Position numbers and translations under genes: made by a program. This document shows, piece by piece, positions 44,463 to 53,329 of a stretch of 64,000 nucleotides of DNA (the first letter of the stretch is position 1; each line of letters opens with the position of its first letter). Where the stretch lies: NCBI GenBank assembly GCA_937927685.1, contig CALBSC010000001.1:1-64000 (forward strand), written 5' to 3'. The DNA is from an uncultured Burkholderiales bacterium (GTDB lineage: Bacteria > Pseudomonadota > Gammaproteobacteria > Burkholderiales > Burkholderiaceae_C). The notes below the pieces were generated by a model that saw only the letters and a list, made by a program, of their open reading frames with translations, had not been told where the DNA came from and did not search any database.

Positions 44463-44930
44463 ATGACCGCAACTCTCAACATCGACAAAAACTCCCTGGC
44501 CCACCGCGTGCTGGCCAGCGACGACAGCTGGTCCGCGCTGGCCTTGCGCGTGCCGGTTGGAATCATCTTTGCCGCGCACGGCGCCCAGAAATTGTTTGGC
44601 ATGTTTGGTGGCTATGGCCTGGACGGCACGGGTCAGTGGATGGACTCCATCGGTCTGGGGCCTGGCTATCTGATGGCCTTACTCGCCGGTAGCGCCGAGT
44701 TCTTTGGCGGCCTGGCCTTGATCCTGGGCCTGTTGGTGCGCCCCGCTGCATTGGCTCTGGCGGTCACCATGGTGGTGGCCATCGTCAAGGTGCATCTGGA
44801 CAAAGGCTTTTTCATGTCCAGCAATGGCTACGAATATGCGCTGGCGTTGCTGGCTGTCACGGCTTCGTTGGTGGTTTTGGGGGCAGGCCGAGCCTCGTTG
44901 GACCGGTCGCTCTCTGCCAAAGCCGAGTAA
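44463..44930 (+). CDS. DoxX family membrane protein
   Basis: A 155-residue DoxX protein with four membrane helices. ALRVPVGIIFAAHGAQKLFG near 27 and the GSAEFFGGLALILGL block are hallmarks. It has an AAGGAAG site. DoxX proteins are linked to quinone-dependent oxidation or redox stress; the exact function here is unknown. A DODA-type dioxygenase gene follows by 20 bases. Confidence 0.92.
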   Translation: MTATLNIDKNSLAHRVLASDDSWSALALRVPVGIIFAAHGAQKLFGMFGGYGLDGTGQWMDSIGLGPGYLMALLAGSAEFFGGLALILGLLVRPAALALAVTMVVAIVKVHLDKGFFMSSNGYEYALALLAVTASLVVLGAGRASLDRSLSAKAE

Positions 44931-44950
44931 CTCCTGCCCCGGAGTCAGCC

Positions 44951-45754
44951 ATGCAACCCATGCCTTCCCTCTTTGTGTCGCACGGCGCTCCAACGTTTGC
45001 GCTGGAGCCGGGTCTGGCGGGTGCGCAATTGCGTGCGCTGGGTCTTGCTCTGGGCAAGCCGCATGCGGTGGTGGTGGTGTCGCCGCACTGGATGACGCGC
45101 GGCATCGAGATCACGTCCACAGAGAGACCCGAGACTGTCCATGATTTCGGTGGATTTCCGCAGGCCCTGTACGAATTGCAGTATCCAGCGCCCGGCGCTC
45201 CCGAACTGGCCCTTCACATTCAGCAGCTGCTTGCCTCCCAGGGGGTCCCATCGCGTCTGGATGCACGTCGCGGTCTGGACCATGGGGCATGGGTGCCGTT
45301 GATGCATCTCTTTCCTGACGCCGACGTCCCTGTGCTGCAAGTGTCGCTGCCTGTCGAGACGGACGAGCCGAAGGCGTTTGCCTTGGGCAGGGCGCTGGCA
45401 CCCCTGGCGCAACACGGGGTACTCGTCATCGGCTCGGGCAGCCTCACGCACAACCTCTATGAGTTTCGAACGGGTGAAGCAAGTGCGGCGGCTTATGCGC
45501 AGGAGTTCGCTGCATGGGTTCGACATGCCGTCCTCAACGGCGATATGACCCGCTTGCGTCAGACCCTGCAGATCGCGCCGCACGCCACGCGTGCTCATCC
45601 GACAACGGAACACTTTTTGCCATTGCTGGTGGCGGCCGGTGCCGCTGCAACGCCCAGCCCGGTGACCGTCCTGAACGGCGGTATTCGGCATGGGGTACTG
45701 GCGATGGAGTCGTTTGTGTTTGGACGTCAGTTGGAGGTGGATGTCCCCGGCTGA
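44951..45754 (+). CDS. DODA-type extradiol aromatic ring-opening dioxygenase (LigB domain)
   Basis: A 267-residue DODA/YgiD family protein. Metal ligands lie in SHGAPTFAL (His10), SPHWMTRG and the LDHGAWVPL segment; GSGSLTHNL is also conserved. The family includes DOPA 4,5-dioxygenases, but most bacterial members act on unknown catechols or quinones. It pairs with DoxX under a shared promoter. Confidence 0.9.
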   Translation: MQPMPSLFVSHGAPTFALEPGLAGAQLRALGLALGKPHAVVVVSPHWMTRGIEITSTERPETVHDFGGFPQALYELQYPAPGAPELALHIQQLLASQGVPSRLDARRGLDHGAWVPLMHLFPDADVPVLQVSLPVETDEPKAFALGRALAPLAQHGVLVIGSGSLTHNLYEFRTGEASAAAYAQEFAAWVRHAVLNGDMTRLRQTLQIAPHATRAHPTTEHFLPLLVAAGAAATPSPVTVLNGGIRHGVLAMESFVFGRQLEVDVPG

Positions 45755-45841
45755 ATCCCGCCGTGCGGTCACCCTCATGTGTGGTCGCAAGCACGCTCAG
45801 TCTTCTGGAGGTGATACAGCCGCTATAAAAATGAAATTGTC

Positions 45842-45890
45842 TGTGCGCTACCGCACACACCATGTATTTCACTTCGGAAATCGGTGAAAT
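45842..45890. promoter_or_regulatory. Two inverted repeats upstream of the Crp/Fnr gene
   Basis: TGTGCG-ctac-CGCACA (45842-45857) and ATTTCAC-N11-GTGAAAT (45866-45890) lie in the 290-base space before the regulator gene. The second has the symmetry and spacing expected of a dimeric operator. Function is inferred from position only. Confidence 0.4.
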
Positions 45891-46044
45891 CAGCGAGATT
45901 GATGCATCCGCTTCTTGGCGTGACCGTCAAAATCCTAGGCCATGGTTCAGTCCGCGAACGCACTTCGCTGAGATGAGGAGGGGTACACTGGGCTTGGTCT
46001 TTGAAAGCATGTCTGCTATTCATTCAATTCATCCGGGAGTGCCA

Positions 46045-46731
46045 ATGAATCCCAGGATGAACCAGTGCCTGGACATGTTGCCTGACGTCGACTTGGCACA
46101 CTTGCGACCGCATTTGCAGTTGAGATCCCTGAGTTCTGGTGAACGGCTGTACGAAGCCTTTTCACGACCGGACAGACTGTACTTCCCTGTCCATGCGCTG
46201 ATCGCCATCAGGAATGACACGCCGGATGGTCTATCCCTGGACACAGCCACGATTGGCTCTGAGGGCTTGATAGGACTGGCAGGTGTCACCGGACACTCCT
46301 ATTTTCACGCCATCGTGGCTGAATCCGGGCTTGCCTATCAGCTGGATCGCGTGCATTTGCAGTCCTTGATTGATCTGCACCCCATGATCACCAAAATGTG
46401 TATGCGGGCAGCGCAACTGATCATTCGAAAAATTTCAAAAGAATTGCTGTGCACGCACTACCACCCCATTCCTCAGCGTTTGTCCAGATGGATTCTGACG
46501 CGGCATGATTACCTGCTTGCGGATGACCTGCCTGTGACCCACCAGTCCATCTCGGACTCATTGGGCATCAGGCGTGAAGCCGTGACGCTGGCGCTGGCCA
46601 ATCTGGCGGGCGTTAAAGTTTCACGGGGCCACCTGGCGATTACCGATCGGGCAGCGCTCGAGCATCAAAGTTGTGAATGCTATTACCACCTCAAGCAAGT
46701 GCAACTGAATCAGATAACGCTGGAATTTTGA
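46045..46731 (+). CDS. Crp/Fnr family transcriptional regulator
   Basis: A 228-residue regulator. The N-terminal cupin-like sensor spans about 15-130 and the C-terminal helix-turn-helix contains VTHQSISDSLGIRREAVTLAL near 170-190. It belongs to the subgroup with the RWIL and CECYYHLK segments; no Fe-S cysteine cluster of Fnr type is seen. The ATG at 46045 with GGGAG fits; an upstream ATG at 46009 is possible. The signal is unknown. Confidence 0.88.
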   Translation: MNPRMNQCLDMLPDVDLAHLRPHLQLRSLSSGERLYEAFSRPDRLYFPVHALIAIRNDTPDGLSLDTATIGSEGLIGLAGVTGHSYFHAIVAESGLAYQLDRVHLQSLIDLHPMITKMCMRAAQLIIRKISKELLCTHYHPIPQRLSRWILTRHDYLLADDLPVTHQSISDSLGIRREAVTLALANLAGVKVSRGHLAITDRAALEHQSCECYYHLKQVQLNQITLEF

Positions 46732-46824
46732 TCGGTGGCGGGACTCGATCCTTCTGAGTCAACACGCGGCTCAGTTCCTGGCCTGGTTGGGTTTGTGTCT
46801 GGCCATGTCTCCCTCTGACAGCGG

Positions 46825-47337
46825 CTAAAAAGCTCTCGATTGAAGCTCAAAGCATCTGAGCAATTCCAAGGGGACTCCGGTGACTTGATCCGTGAGGTAC
46901 TGTCGTATGTGGGGAGCCGCTTTCCAGGGCTTGGTGACACCGCTCCAGACCCCATGAGGAACGACAGACACCTGAGTTGCCGATCTCTTGATCAGCACCA
47001 CCGCGGGAAACAATTCCTTGAACTCCACCTCTGCCAGTAACCAGTCGTCGGCTGCCCACAGACTCACCACGTTGGCCGTGCGCGATGGCGGCGGACTGTA
47101 GTCCATGATGACGGCCAACGCCTGCGCATGGATGTCCTCGTGCGGATCAACGCGTTGCACCCGATGGCATTGCCTGGCCACTCTGTTCCAGCGTTCGCTG
47201 ATCTCGCCCATGAGGTCAATGGGTGTCCCATCAACCACCAGCAGGTGCCCGTTGTCGTGTGCGGTCCATTCGATATGAAGCGAGGCTACCCACACGCAGG
47301 TCGCTGTCAGGGTGGCCAGGGCAACACTTTTTTTCAT
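46825..47337 (-). CDS. Hypothetical exported or membrane-anchored protein
   Basis: A 170-residue protein I do not recognise. The N-terminus MKKSVALATLTATCVWVAS is a signal peptide or membrane anchor. The remainder is mixed and soluble-looking, with acidic and aromatic residues. It starts 32 bases after the photolyase stop, so the two genes are probably co-transcribed. Confidence 0.6.
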   Translation of the reverse strand: MKKSVALATLTATCVWVASLHIEWTAHDNGHLLVVDGTPIDLMGEISERWNRVARQCHRVQRVDPHEDIHAQALAVIMDYSPPPSRTANVVSLWAADDWLLAEVEFKELFPAVVLIKRSATQVSVVPHGVWSGVTKPWKAAPHIRQYLTDQVTGVPLELLRCFELQSRAF

Positions 47338-47369
47338 GCGGATCTGCTGGAATGCGGCAGGACGGTCAT

Positions 47370-48821
47370 TTAAAAATCCAGACTCAGCTGTGCGCTGCTC
47401 CGGTCAGAAGAACCGCTGCGCGGACGTCTGCCTTCTGAATGACGTCGCGAGGCGTGCTTCTCGACCACCGCCCCTTTGCCCTGTTTGATCTCAGGCTGAC
47501 GGCGCCTGTCATGGAGTCGGGTTTTGGCATGTCGCGTGGCGATGGACAGATCCACCAGAGGCGTGACGCTTGCCTGGTATTCGGGCAGGTTGAGCCATCG
47601 TTTGACAAAGACGCCATGCGGATCATGGTCCTGCGCTTGCTTGATCGGGTTGTACACGCGGGTGGTGTTGATGCCCGTCGTGCCCGCCTGCATTTGCATT
47701 TGGCTCCAGTGAATACCGGGCTCGTAGTCCAGAAATTGCGTGGCCAGCCATTCGCCAACCGGTCGCCAGTGCAACCACAGCGGGTAGGCCGCCACGGAGA
47801 CCAGCATGGCCCGCATGCGGAAATTCAACCATCCCGTCTCGCGCAACATGATCACGCAGGCGTCCACCATCGGCCAACCCGTTCGGGCTGACTGAAGCGC
47901 TTCAAAATACCGGGCGTTGAATTCGCTCTCGCGCAATCCGTCATAGCCACGGTGCATGTTGTGGTGTTCGATGGCGGGCTCACTCTCCAGTTTCTGAATG
48001 AAATGGCAGTGCCAGTACAGTCGACTGAGAAATGCGCTCAGACCCGTACGATGCCGGCTGGCTTGAGGTGGGAGTTGTGCCAGTTGCGCCCGTGTCTGTT
48101 GAACCACCTCGCGCATGCTGAGACAACCCCAGGTCAGGTAGGCTGACAGGCGTGAGCACGCATCGGGCGCGGTGAGGGGGGAGGAAATGCCCCCGCGGTA
48201 GCCCAGGCTCCGGGCATGGAGGAAGCTGTGCAGTGTCGCCAAGGCCAGAGGCCGTCCACCGCGTTGCCGACAGGGCGGATCGTGTGCCAAGTGGGCGGGT
48301 GCCGGCATCACGATCTCTGGGGTCGCTCCGACCTTCCAGAAACTCAATGCTGTGACGTGATGAACGGGGGCCGCCATGTGCTCTTCCCATTTCGCTCGCC
48401 ATTGGTCTCTGTTTTTGAGGGGTCGCACCACGCCGAACTGAGGATATTCATGCCATCGAATCCCTTGGGACTGGCACCAGACAGCCACGTGTCGATCGCG
48501 TTCATAGGTGAAGCCGTTGCCGGTTTCCTGGTGTGAGTGCAAGCGGAGAAACGGGGCTTCCGTCCACAAGGCTTGCAGGACGTCGGTGACGCTGCCAGTG
48601 TGTATTTCAACGCACCCGCCCCAACGTTGGAGTTCGGCGTTCAGGGCCATCAGTGATTCACGAATGAAGGCGAAATGCTGCAATGCTGCGTCGGGCTGTC
48701 GCCACAGATCGGGCTCGATGATGTAAATGCATCGAATCTTTCCGAGTCGCGACGCTTGTGCCAGCGCAGCATGGTCATGCCAGCGCAGGTCTCGCTTGAA
48801 CCAAACCAGTTCGTAGCTCAT
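47370..48821 (-). CDS. Cryptochrome/DNA photolyase family protein
   Basis: A 483-residue photolyase-type flavoprotein. The N-terminal Rossmann domain begins ELVWFKRDLRWHDHAAL. The FAD domain has LSRLYWHCHFIQKLE, RTGWPMVDACVIML and TGWLNFRMRAMLVS. The last about 60 residues are basic and look disordered. Repair of UV dimers or a light-signalling role are both possible; the MLVSVAA and NTTRVYNP segments fit the broad bacterial class with FAD-binding domain annotation. Confidence 0.9.
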   Translation of the reverse strand: MSYELVWFKRDLRWHDHAALAQASRLGKIRCIYIIEPDLWRQPDAALQHFAFIRESLMALNAELQRWGGCVEIHTGSVTDVLQALWTEAPFLRLHSHQETGNGFTYERDRHVAVWCQSQGIRWHEYPQFGVVRPLKNRDQWRAKWEEHMAAPVHHVTALSFWKVGATPEIVMPAPAHLAHDPPCRQRGGRPLALATLHSFLHARSLGYRGGISSPLTAPDACSRLSAYLTWGCLSMREVVQQTRAQLAQLPPQASRHRTGLSAFLSRLYWHCHFIQKLESEPAIEHHNMHRGYDGLRESEFNARYFEALQSARTGWPMVDACVIMLRETGWLNFRMRAMLVSVAAYPLWLHWRPVGEWLATQFLDYEPGIHWSQMQMQAGTTGINTTRVYNPIKQAQDHDPHGVFVKRWLNLPEYQASVTPLVDLSIATRHAKTRLHDRRRQPEIKQGKGAVVEKHASRRHSEGRRPRSGSSDRSSAQLSLDF

Positions 48822-48888
48822 GGGGTGACAGGGGGTCGTTGCGCTCAGACCCCGCGCGGGAGAATTGGAGCCGTGCAGACAAGGCCAC

Positions 48889-49317
48889 TCATGCCTGCAA
48901 CTGCTCGAGCGTCACAAATTTCAAGGCGGACTGGTGTGTGCATTCCAGGATGACAGGGGGTGCGACCCCGGCATCAAAGGCCTCTTTCCAGCGCAAGGCA
49001 CACAGGCACCAGCGATCGACCGCCCGCAGTCCGGCAAAGCGGTACTCAGGTCGGGGCGTGATGAGATCGTTGCCCCGTTCCAGTGAAAACGCCAGAAAGG
49101 CTTGCGTGACTTTGGCGCAGATGACATGACTGCCATGGTCTTGATGATCCGTCCGGCAACACCCGTCACGAAAGAATCCGGTCAACGGATCGTAGGAGCA
49201 CGGAACCAGCGGGGACCCCAGGACATTCAATTCTGCTTCATTCATGGCTTGCCACTTGTCTAAAACCCAACTGCCTTTAACGGTTGAGTGCTTTCCTGCT
49301 ATGGTCAATGAATTCAT
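48889..49317 (-). CDS. DUF2237 family protein
   Basis: A 142-residue DUF2237 protein. LNVLGSPLVPCSYDP, FFRDGCC, GSHVICA and DRWCLCALRWKEAF are diagnostic. A GAGGG site precedes the ATG at 49317, and a start further downstream (MNEAEL) is possible. The function of the family is unknown. It precedes the photolyase gene by 67 bases in the same direction, so they may be transcribed together. Confidence 0.88.
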   Translation of the reverse strand: MNSLTIAGKHSTVKGSWVLDKWQAMNEAELNVLGSPLVPCSYDPLTGFFRDGCCRTDHQDHGSHVICAKVTQAFLAFSLERGNDLITPRPEYRFAGLRAVDRWCLCALRWKEAFDAGVAPPVILECTHQSALKFVTLEQLQA

Positions 49318-49483
49318 AATACAACCCTCGCTGTTGTCGGTGGTGGCGTGGGGGCATGTCATGACCCTGGACGTGTGGGTTCGTTGGTGGGTGTCGGGGT
49401 TTGTGTGCTGAACTCCCTGCGGACCCGGCAACGCCCATGAATGCGATTCAGATAAGCTTGGGGTACAGGGAAGGGAACTCATC

Positions 49484-49690
49484 ATGGTTGACGAACGCTG
49501 CTGCGGAACGGGTACTTGCATCATCAATGCGGAAGGCTTGTGCTGGTGTGGTCAGAAATGGAACGGCAACGCCATGTGCTTTCCGGAATCCCAACCCCGC
49601 CATGAATCTGCCGTGGCCCATGCGACTGTATCGCCCACGACGACTCGCGCGCCTCAGCCTTCATCACCCCATCAACCCCCAGAGGGCTGA
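49484..49690 (+). CDS. Small cysteine-rich protein
   Basis: A 68-residue protein with a conserved-looking N-terminal half, MVDERCCGTGTCI then GLCWCGQKW, containing six Cys by residue 32. The C-terminal half is Pro/Ser/Thr-rich and probably disordered. Similar short Cys-rich proteins occur in Comamonadaceae, from memory; the role is unknown. It is divergent from the DUF2237 gene and just ahead of an SDR gene. Confidence 0.6.
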   Translation: MVDERCCGTGTCIINAEGLCWCGQKWNGNAMCFPESQPRHESAVAHATVSPTTTRAPQPSSPHQPPEG

Positions 49691-49696
49691 GCACCG

Positions 49697-50395
49697 GTGA
49701 GCATCCGTCTTCCTGAAAACTTCAGAGCGCTGGTGCTTGGTGCCAGCGGTGCGTTGGGGAACGCATTCGTCGATTTTTTGCGAATCCCGATGCAGTGCCA
49801 TGATGTCGTGGCGCTGTCTCGCTCCCAAGGCGACTTTGATCTGGAAGATCCCGGGTCGATCGAGGCGTTGGGCCAGAGATTGGCCGGTGGTGCGCCTTTT
49901 CATCTGATCATTGACGCAACGGGTGCGCTCACCCTGGACGGCGTGGGACCGGAGAAGTCCCTCTCCAGGCTGGAGATGAGCGCCATGAACCGCGCATTCA
50001 CGGTCAACGTCATGGGTCCTGCGTTGTTGATGCGCCACCTCTCACCCGTGTTGTCCACTGGCGATGCCATTTACGCCAAGCTCTCCGCCAGGGTCGGCAG
50101 TATTGCGGACAACCAAAAAGGTGGCTGGTACAGCTACCGTGCCTCCAAGGCGGCCATGAACATGATGTTGCAAACGGCGGCCCTGGAGTTGCAAAGAAAA
50201 AATCCTCGGCTTCGCGTGGTGGCCCTTCAGCCTGGCACAGTTCGATCCAAGCTCTCTGCGCCGTTTCAGCCAGGCGTTCCCACAATGCTGGAACCTGCGG
50301 AATCTGTCGCTGGCATGATGAACGCCATGCTCCATCTGGAGCCGAGATCAGGGGCCCGCTTCATCGACTACGCCGGCAACGAAATTCCTTGGTGA
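49697..50395 (+). CDS. SDR family oxidoreductase (C-factor-like)
   Basis: A 232-residue SDR beginning GTG. The cofactor loop is GASGALG near 16-22, and the catalytic pair YRASK near 152-156. It is shorter than catabolic SDRs and fits the C-factor/CsgA-like group often found near photolyase genes. It starts six bases after the Cys-rich gene, so they are likely co-transcribed. Confidence 0.85.
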   Translation: MSIRLPENFRALVLGASGALGNAFVDFLRIPMQCHDVVALSRSQGDFDLEDPGSIEALGQRLAGGAPFHLIIDATGALTLDGVGPEKSLSRLEMSAMNRAFTVNVMGPALLMRHLSPVLSTGDAIYAKLSARVGSIADNQKGGWYSYRASKAAMNMMLQTAALELQRKNPRLRVVALQPGTVRSKLSAPFQPGVPTMLEPAESVAGMMNAMLHLEPRSGARFIDYAGNEIPW

Positions 50396-50424
50396 GTTCC
50401 AGCTGGTGAGCGCCCCCCCTCTGA

Positions 50425-51675
50425 TCAGCCACTTCGCCCCAGCATGGCGTGCAAGAGCACATTGCAACCCGCTGTGATGTGCTCGGGCAGGGCGTCTTCG
50501 ATTTCGTTGTGGCTGATCCCGTCCTTGCAGGGGATGAAGATCATGCCGGTCGGAGCCAGGCGAGCGGCATACACGGCGTCGTGACCCGCGCCGGACACCA
50601 CGGGCATGTGCGTATGGCCCAGCATGATGGCTGCGTTCTCAACCGCTTGGACGCAATCGGGATGAAACTGCTGGGCGGTGAAGCTGACCACCAGGTCGAG
50701 GTCAATGGCCAAGCCCGTGCGCATTGACAAGGAGCGCGCAAAGTCCCGCATCTCCTGCGCCATCTGTTCCACCGACGCATCACTGTGGCTGCGGAAATCA
50801 ATGGAAAACTTGACCATCCCCGGGATCACGTTGCGGCTGTTGGGGTGGACATGCACCATGCCCACCGTGCCTCGACCGTGGGGCGCATGGCGGTTGGCAA
50901 TGGCCACCACCTCTTGCATCACCACCGTGGCCACTTGCAAGGCATCGCGCCGCAACCCCATGGGCGTCGGACCCGCGTGGGCCTCCATGCCATGCACCAC
51001 GCAATCGAACCAGCGTTGCCCCAGCACCCCTTGAACCACCCCGATGGTGACGTTGGCATCTTCCAGCACCGGGCCTTGCTCGATGTGTGCTTCGAAATAC
51101 GCCCCGATGGGGTGCTGTCCGGGCTCTTCGTCCCCCAGGTAGCCGATGGCCGCCAGTTCTTCTCGCACAGTGCGACCTTGCGTGTCTGTGGCCGCGTATG
51201 CATGGTCAAGCGTGAAGGCCCCGGCAAACACCCCTGAACCCATCATGACCGGGACGAACCGGGAGCCTTCTTCATTGGTCCAGACCACCACTTCGATGGG
51301 GGCTTCGGTTTCAATGCCATGGTCGTTGAGGGTGCGGATCACCTCCAGGCCAGCGAGCACACCATAGTTGCCGTCAAACTTGCCCCCGGTGGGCTGCGTG
51401 TCAATGTGGCTGCCGGTCATCACGGGAGCCAGGCTTGGGTTGCGTCCAGGGCGACGCATGAAAATATTGCCGATGCGGTCCACCGTGACCTGCAGGCCCA
51501 ACTCGCGTGCCCATTGCACGACCAGATCGCGACCCTGACGGTCCAGGTCGGTCAACGCCAACCGAGCCACTCCCCCCTTGGGGGTGGCACCAATCTGCGC
51601 CAGGGTCATGAGCGATTTCCACAACCGTTCGCCATTGATACGCAAGCCTGCCAACTGAACTGTGGTCTCTGACAT
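50425..51675 (-). CDS. M20-family ureido-amidohydrolase (HyuC/AllC type)
   Basis: A 416-residue Zn-dependent amidase. Metal ligands appear as His90 in GSHIDTQ, Asp101 in GKFDGNYG, the Glu pair at 135-136 in TNEEGSRF, His in EAHIEQG and His in GISHNE. The family covers N-carbamoyl-L-amino-acid hydrolases, beta-ureidopropionase and allantoate amidohydrolase. An AllA-like gene lies divergent and a racemase homologue nearby, so allantoate or hydantoin-derived carbamoyl acids are likely substrates. Confidence 0.92.
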   Translation of the reverse strand: MSETTVQLAGLRINGERLWKSLMTLAQIGATPKGGVARLALTDLDRQGRDLVVQWARELGLQVTVDRIGNIFMRRPGRNPSLAPVMTGSHIDTQPTGGKFDGNYGVLAGLEVIRTLNDHGIETEAPIEVVVWTNEEGSRFVPVMMGSGVFAGAFTLDHAYAATDTQGRTVREELAAIGYLGDEEPGQHPIGAYFEAHIEQGPVLEDANVTIGVVQGVLGQRWFDCVVHGMEAHAGPTPMGLRRDALQVATVVMQEVVAIANRHAPHGRGTVGMVHVHPNSRNVIPGMVKFSIDFRSHSDASVEQMAQEMRDFARSLSMRTGLAIDLDLVVSFTAQQFHPDCVQAVENAAIMLGHTHMPVVSGAGHDAVYAARLAPTGMIFIPCKDGISHNEIEDALPEHITAGCNVLLHAMLGRSG

Positions 51676-51734
51676 GGTGATCTCCTCGTGAGATGGACAA
51701 GTGAAGGGTGTGATTCGAATTATTATGGCGACTT

Positions 51735-52316
51735 ATGAATGCCCCGAATTCTCAAGCCAGTTTGCCGCAGGTGCACCTGCTACAAGCCCAGCCCCTGCAC
51801 GCCAAGGCGATGGCGCCGTATGGCTGGGTGCTCGACAGGGAGGCGGCCTTCGCGGCCCAACAGGGGCAGCCCATCAATGCGGGGACCAGCCGCCGGGCCG
51901 ATCTGCCAGGCAGTCTCGCGCTCGATCATCAGGGCGGACGTCCGCTGGTGTGCGTTTTTCGCGCAGTGGCCCAGGCCGCACGCGGTCCCTGGCATGCGCT
52001 GGAGCGGCACCGTCTGGGGACTCAAACCTTTGTTCCCCTGGCAGAGCGTGTGTTGCCGACAGCGCACCCGTCCGCTGCGGTGTGCATCTTGCTGGTCGCG
52101 TTGGGCGACGAGACACCGGATGAGCACACGCTGCGGGCCTTTTGTGTGAGCAGCCAACAGGCCTTCACGCTCAAGCCAGGCGTCTGGCACCACCCGCTCA
52201 TTGCATTGCGCGACAGTGATTTTCTGGTGGTTGAGCGCTCGTCAGAGCCGGTCGATTGTGAAGTCAGGCCACTGCCAAGACCCGTCGAGGTGAGTCTGCC
52301 CTCCATCACCGTTTAA
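51735..52316 (+). CDS. allA: Ureidoglycolate lyase family protein (AllA-like)
   Basis: A 193-residue cupin-type protein of the AllA family. The block ALERHRLGTQTFVPL and LKPGVWHHPL match ureidoglycolate lyases, which release urea and glyoxylate from ureidoglycolate. It is slightly longer than E. coli AllA. It is divergent from the M20 gene by 59 bases and its end overlaps the ABC gene tail by four bases. Confidence 0.85.
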   Translation: MNAPNSQASLPQVHLLQAQPLHAKAMAPYGWVLDREAAFAAQQGQPINAGTSRRADLPGSLALDHQGGRPLVCVFRAVAQAARGPWHALERHRLGTQTFVPLAERVLPTAHPSAAVCILLVALGDETPDEHTLRAFCVSSQQAFTLKPGVWHHPLIALRDSDFLVVERSSEPVDCEVRPLPRPVEVSLPSITV

Positions 52317-53329
52317 GCCGGGCGAGGGCTCACGGCGTGCACGGTGGCGTGCTCCGTGTGCAGGCAGCGCACCACGTGCGTCTCGCTGCACCGAACCGCC
52401 TCAGGCGTGCGCTCAAGGCAGGCTGGGCTTGCCTGCGGGCACCGGGGAGCGAACGAGCACCCGGGGGGCAGGGCTGACAGATCAGGGGGGTTGCCGGCAA
52501 TGGTGGCCAGTCGTGAGCCACGGGCCAGAGCACCATGCGCGCGACTGGCCAGCAGGGCGCGGGTGTAGGGGTGCTGAGGCGAGCGGATCAAGTCGCGGGT
52601 GAGGCCTTCTTCGACCAGTCGACCGGCGTACATGACGGCGATACGGTCCGCGACTTCAATGGCTGCACCAATGTCGTGGGTGACAAAAATCACCGTCAAG
52701 CCAAGATCGCGTTGCAACTCACGCAGCAGCAACAGAATCTGGATCTGCACCGTGGCATCCAGCGCCGTGGTGGGTTCATCGGCCAGCAAGACCTGCGGCC
52801 GGCAAGCCAGGGCCAGGGCGATCATGGCTCGCTGCCGCATGCCACCACTCATCTCGTGCGGGTAGGCGGCCAGGCGGCGTTCAGGGCTGGGGATGCGGAC
52901 CCGTTCAAACAGCTCGAGTGCGCGCTGGTGCGCTTGCTGTGCTGTCACCGTCGGTTCGTGTCGACGAATCGATTCGACGATTTGAGCGCCCACGGAATAC
53001 ACGGGGTCCAGGGCCAGCAACGGCTCCTGAAAAATCATCGAGGTCACCCGACCGCGGTGGTCGGCCAACTCGCTCGCGTTCATGCCCATGACATCCTCGC
53101 CGCCGACCCGGATCTGACCGCTCATGAGGGTTTGCCGGGGTGGGTGCAGGCGCAGCAGCGACCGCAGCGTCACGCTTTTGCCGGATCCCGACTCGCCCAG
53201 CAGGGCCAGGACTTCGCCACGCCGGACCTGCAGGTCAACCCCGTTGACGGCACGTACCGGTTGACGACCCCCGGTGAAGGTGATTTGCAGGCCGCGAATA
53301 TCGACGGCGACGTCGTGATCAATGCTCAT
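52313..53329 (-). CDS. Dipeptide/oligopeptide-type ABC transporter ATP-binding protein (DppD-like)
   Basis: A 338-residue ATPase. Walker A is GESGSGKS, the signature MSGGMRQRAMIAL and Walker B VLLADEPTTALD. The C-terminal oligopeptide-ABC extension carries Cys residues (CSFAPRC). It overlaps the DppF-like gene by four bases and ends the five-gene transporter unit. Confidence 0.95.
   Translation of the reverse strand: MSIDHDVAVDIRGLQITFTGGRQPVRAVNGVDLQVRRGEVLALLGESGSGKSVTLRSLLRLHPPRQTLMSGQIRVGGEDVMGMNASELADHRGRVTSMIFQEPLLALDPVYSVGAQIVESIRRHEPTVTAQQAHQRALELFERVRIPSPERRLAAYPHEMSGGMRQRAMIALALACRPQVLLADEPTTALDATVQIQILLLLRELQRDLGLTVIFVTHDIGAAIEVADRIAVMYAGRLVEEGLTRDLIRSPQHPYTRALLASRAHGALARGSRLATIAGNPPDLSALPPGCSFAPRCPQASPACLERTPEAVRCSETHVVRCLHTEHATVHAVSPRPA

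Noticed and set aside
51701..52149. Alternative plus-strand frames within the AllA-like gene
   Set aside because: They overlap the well-supported AllA-like frame at 51735-52316 and show no domain features.
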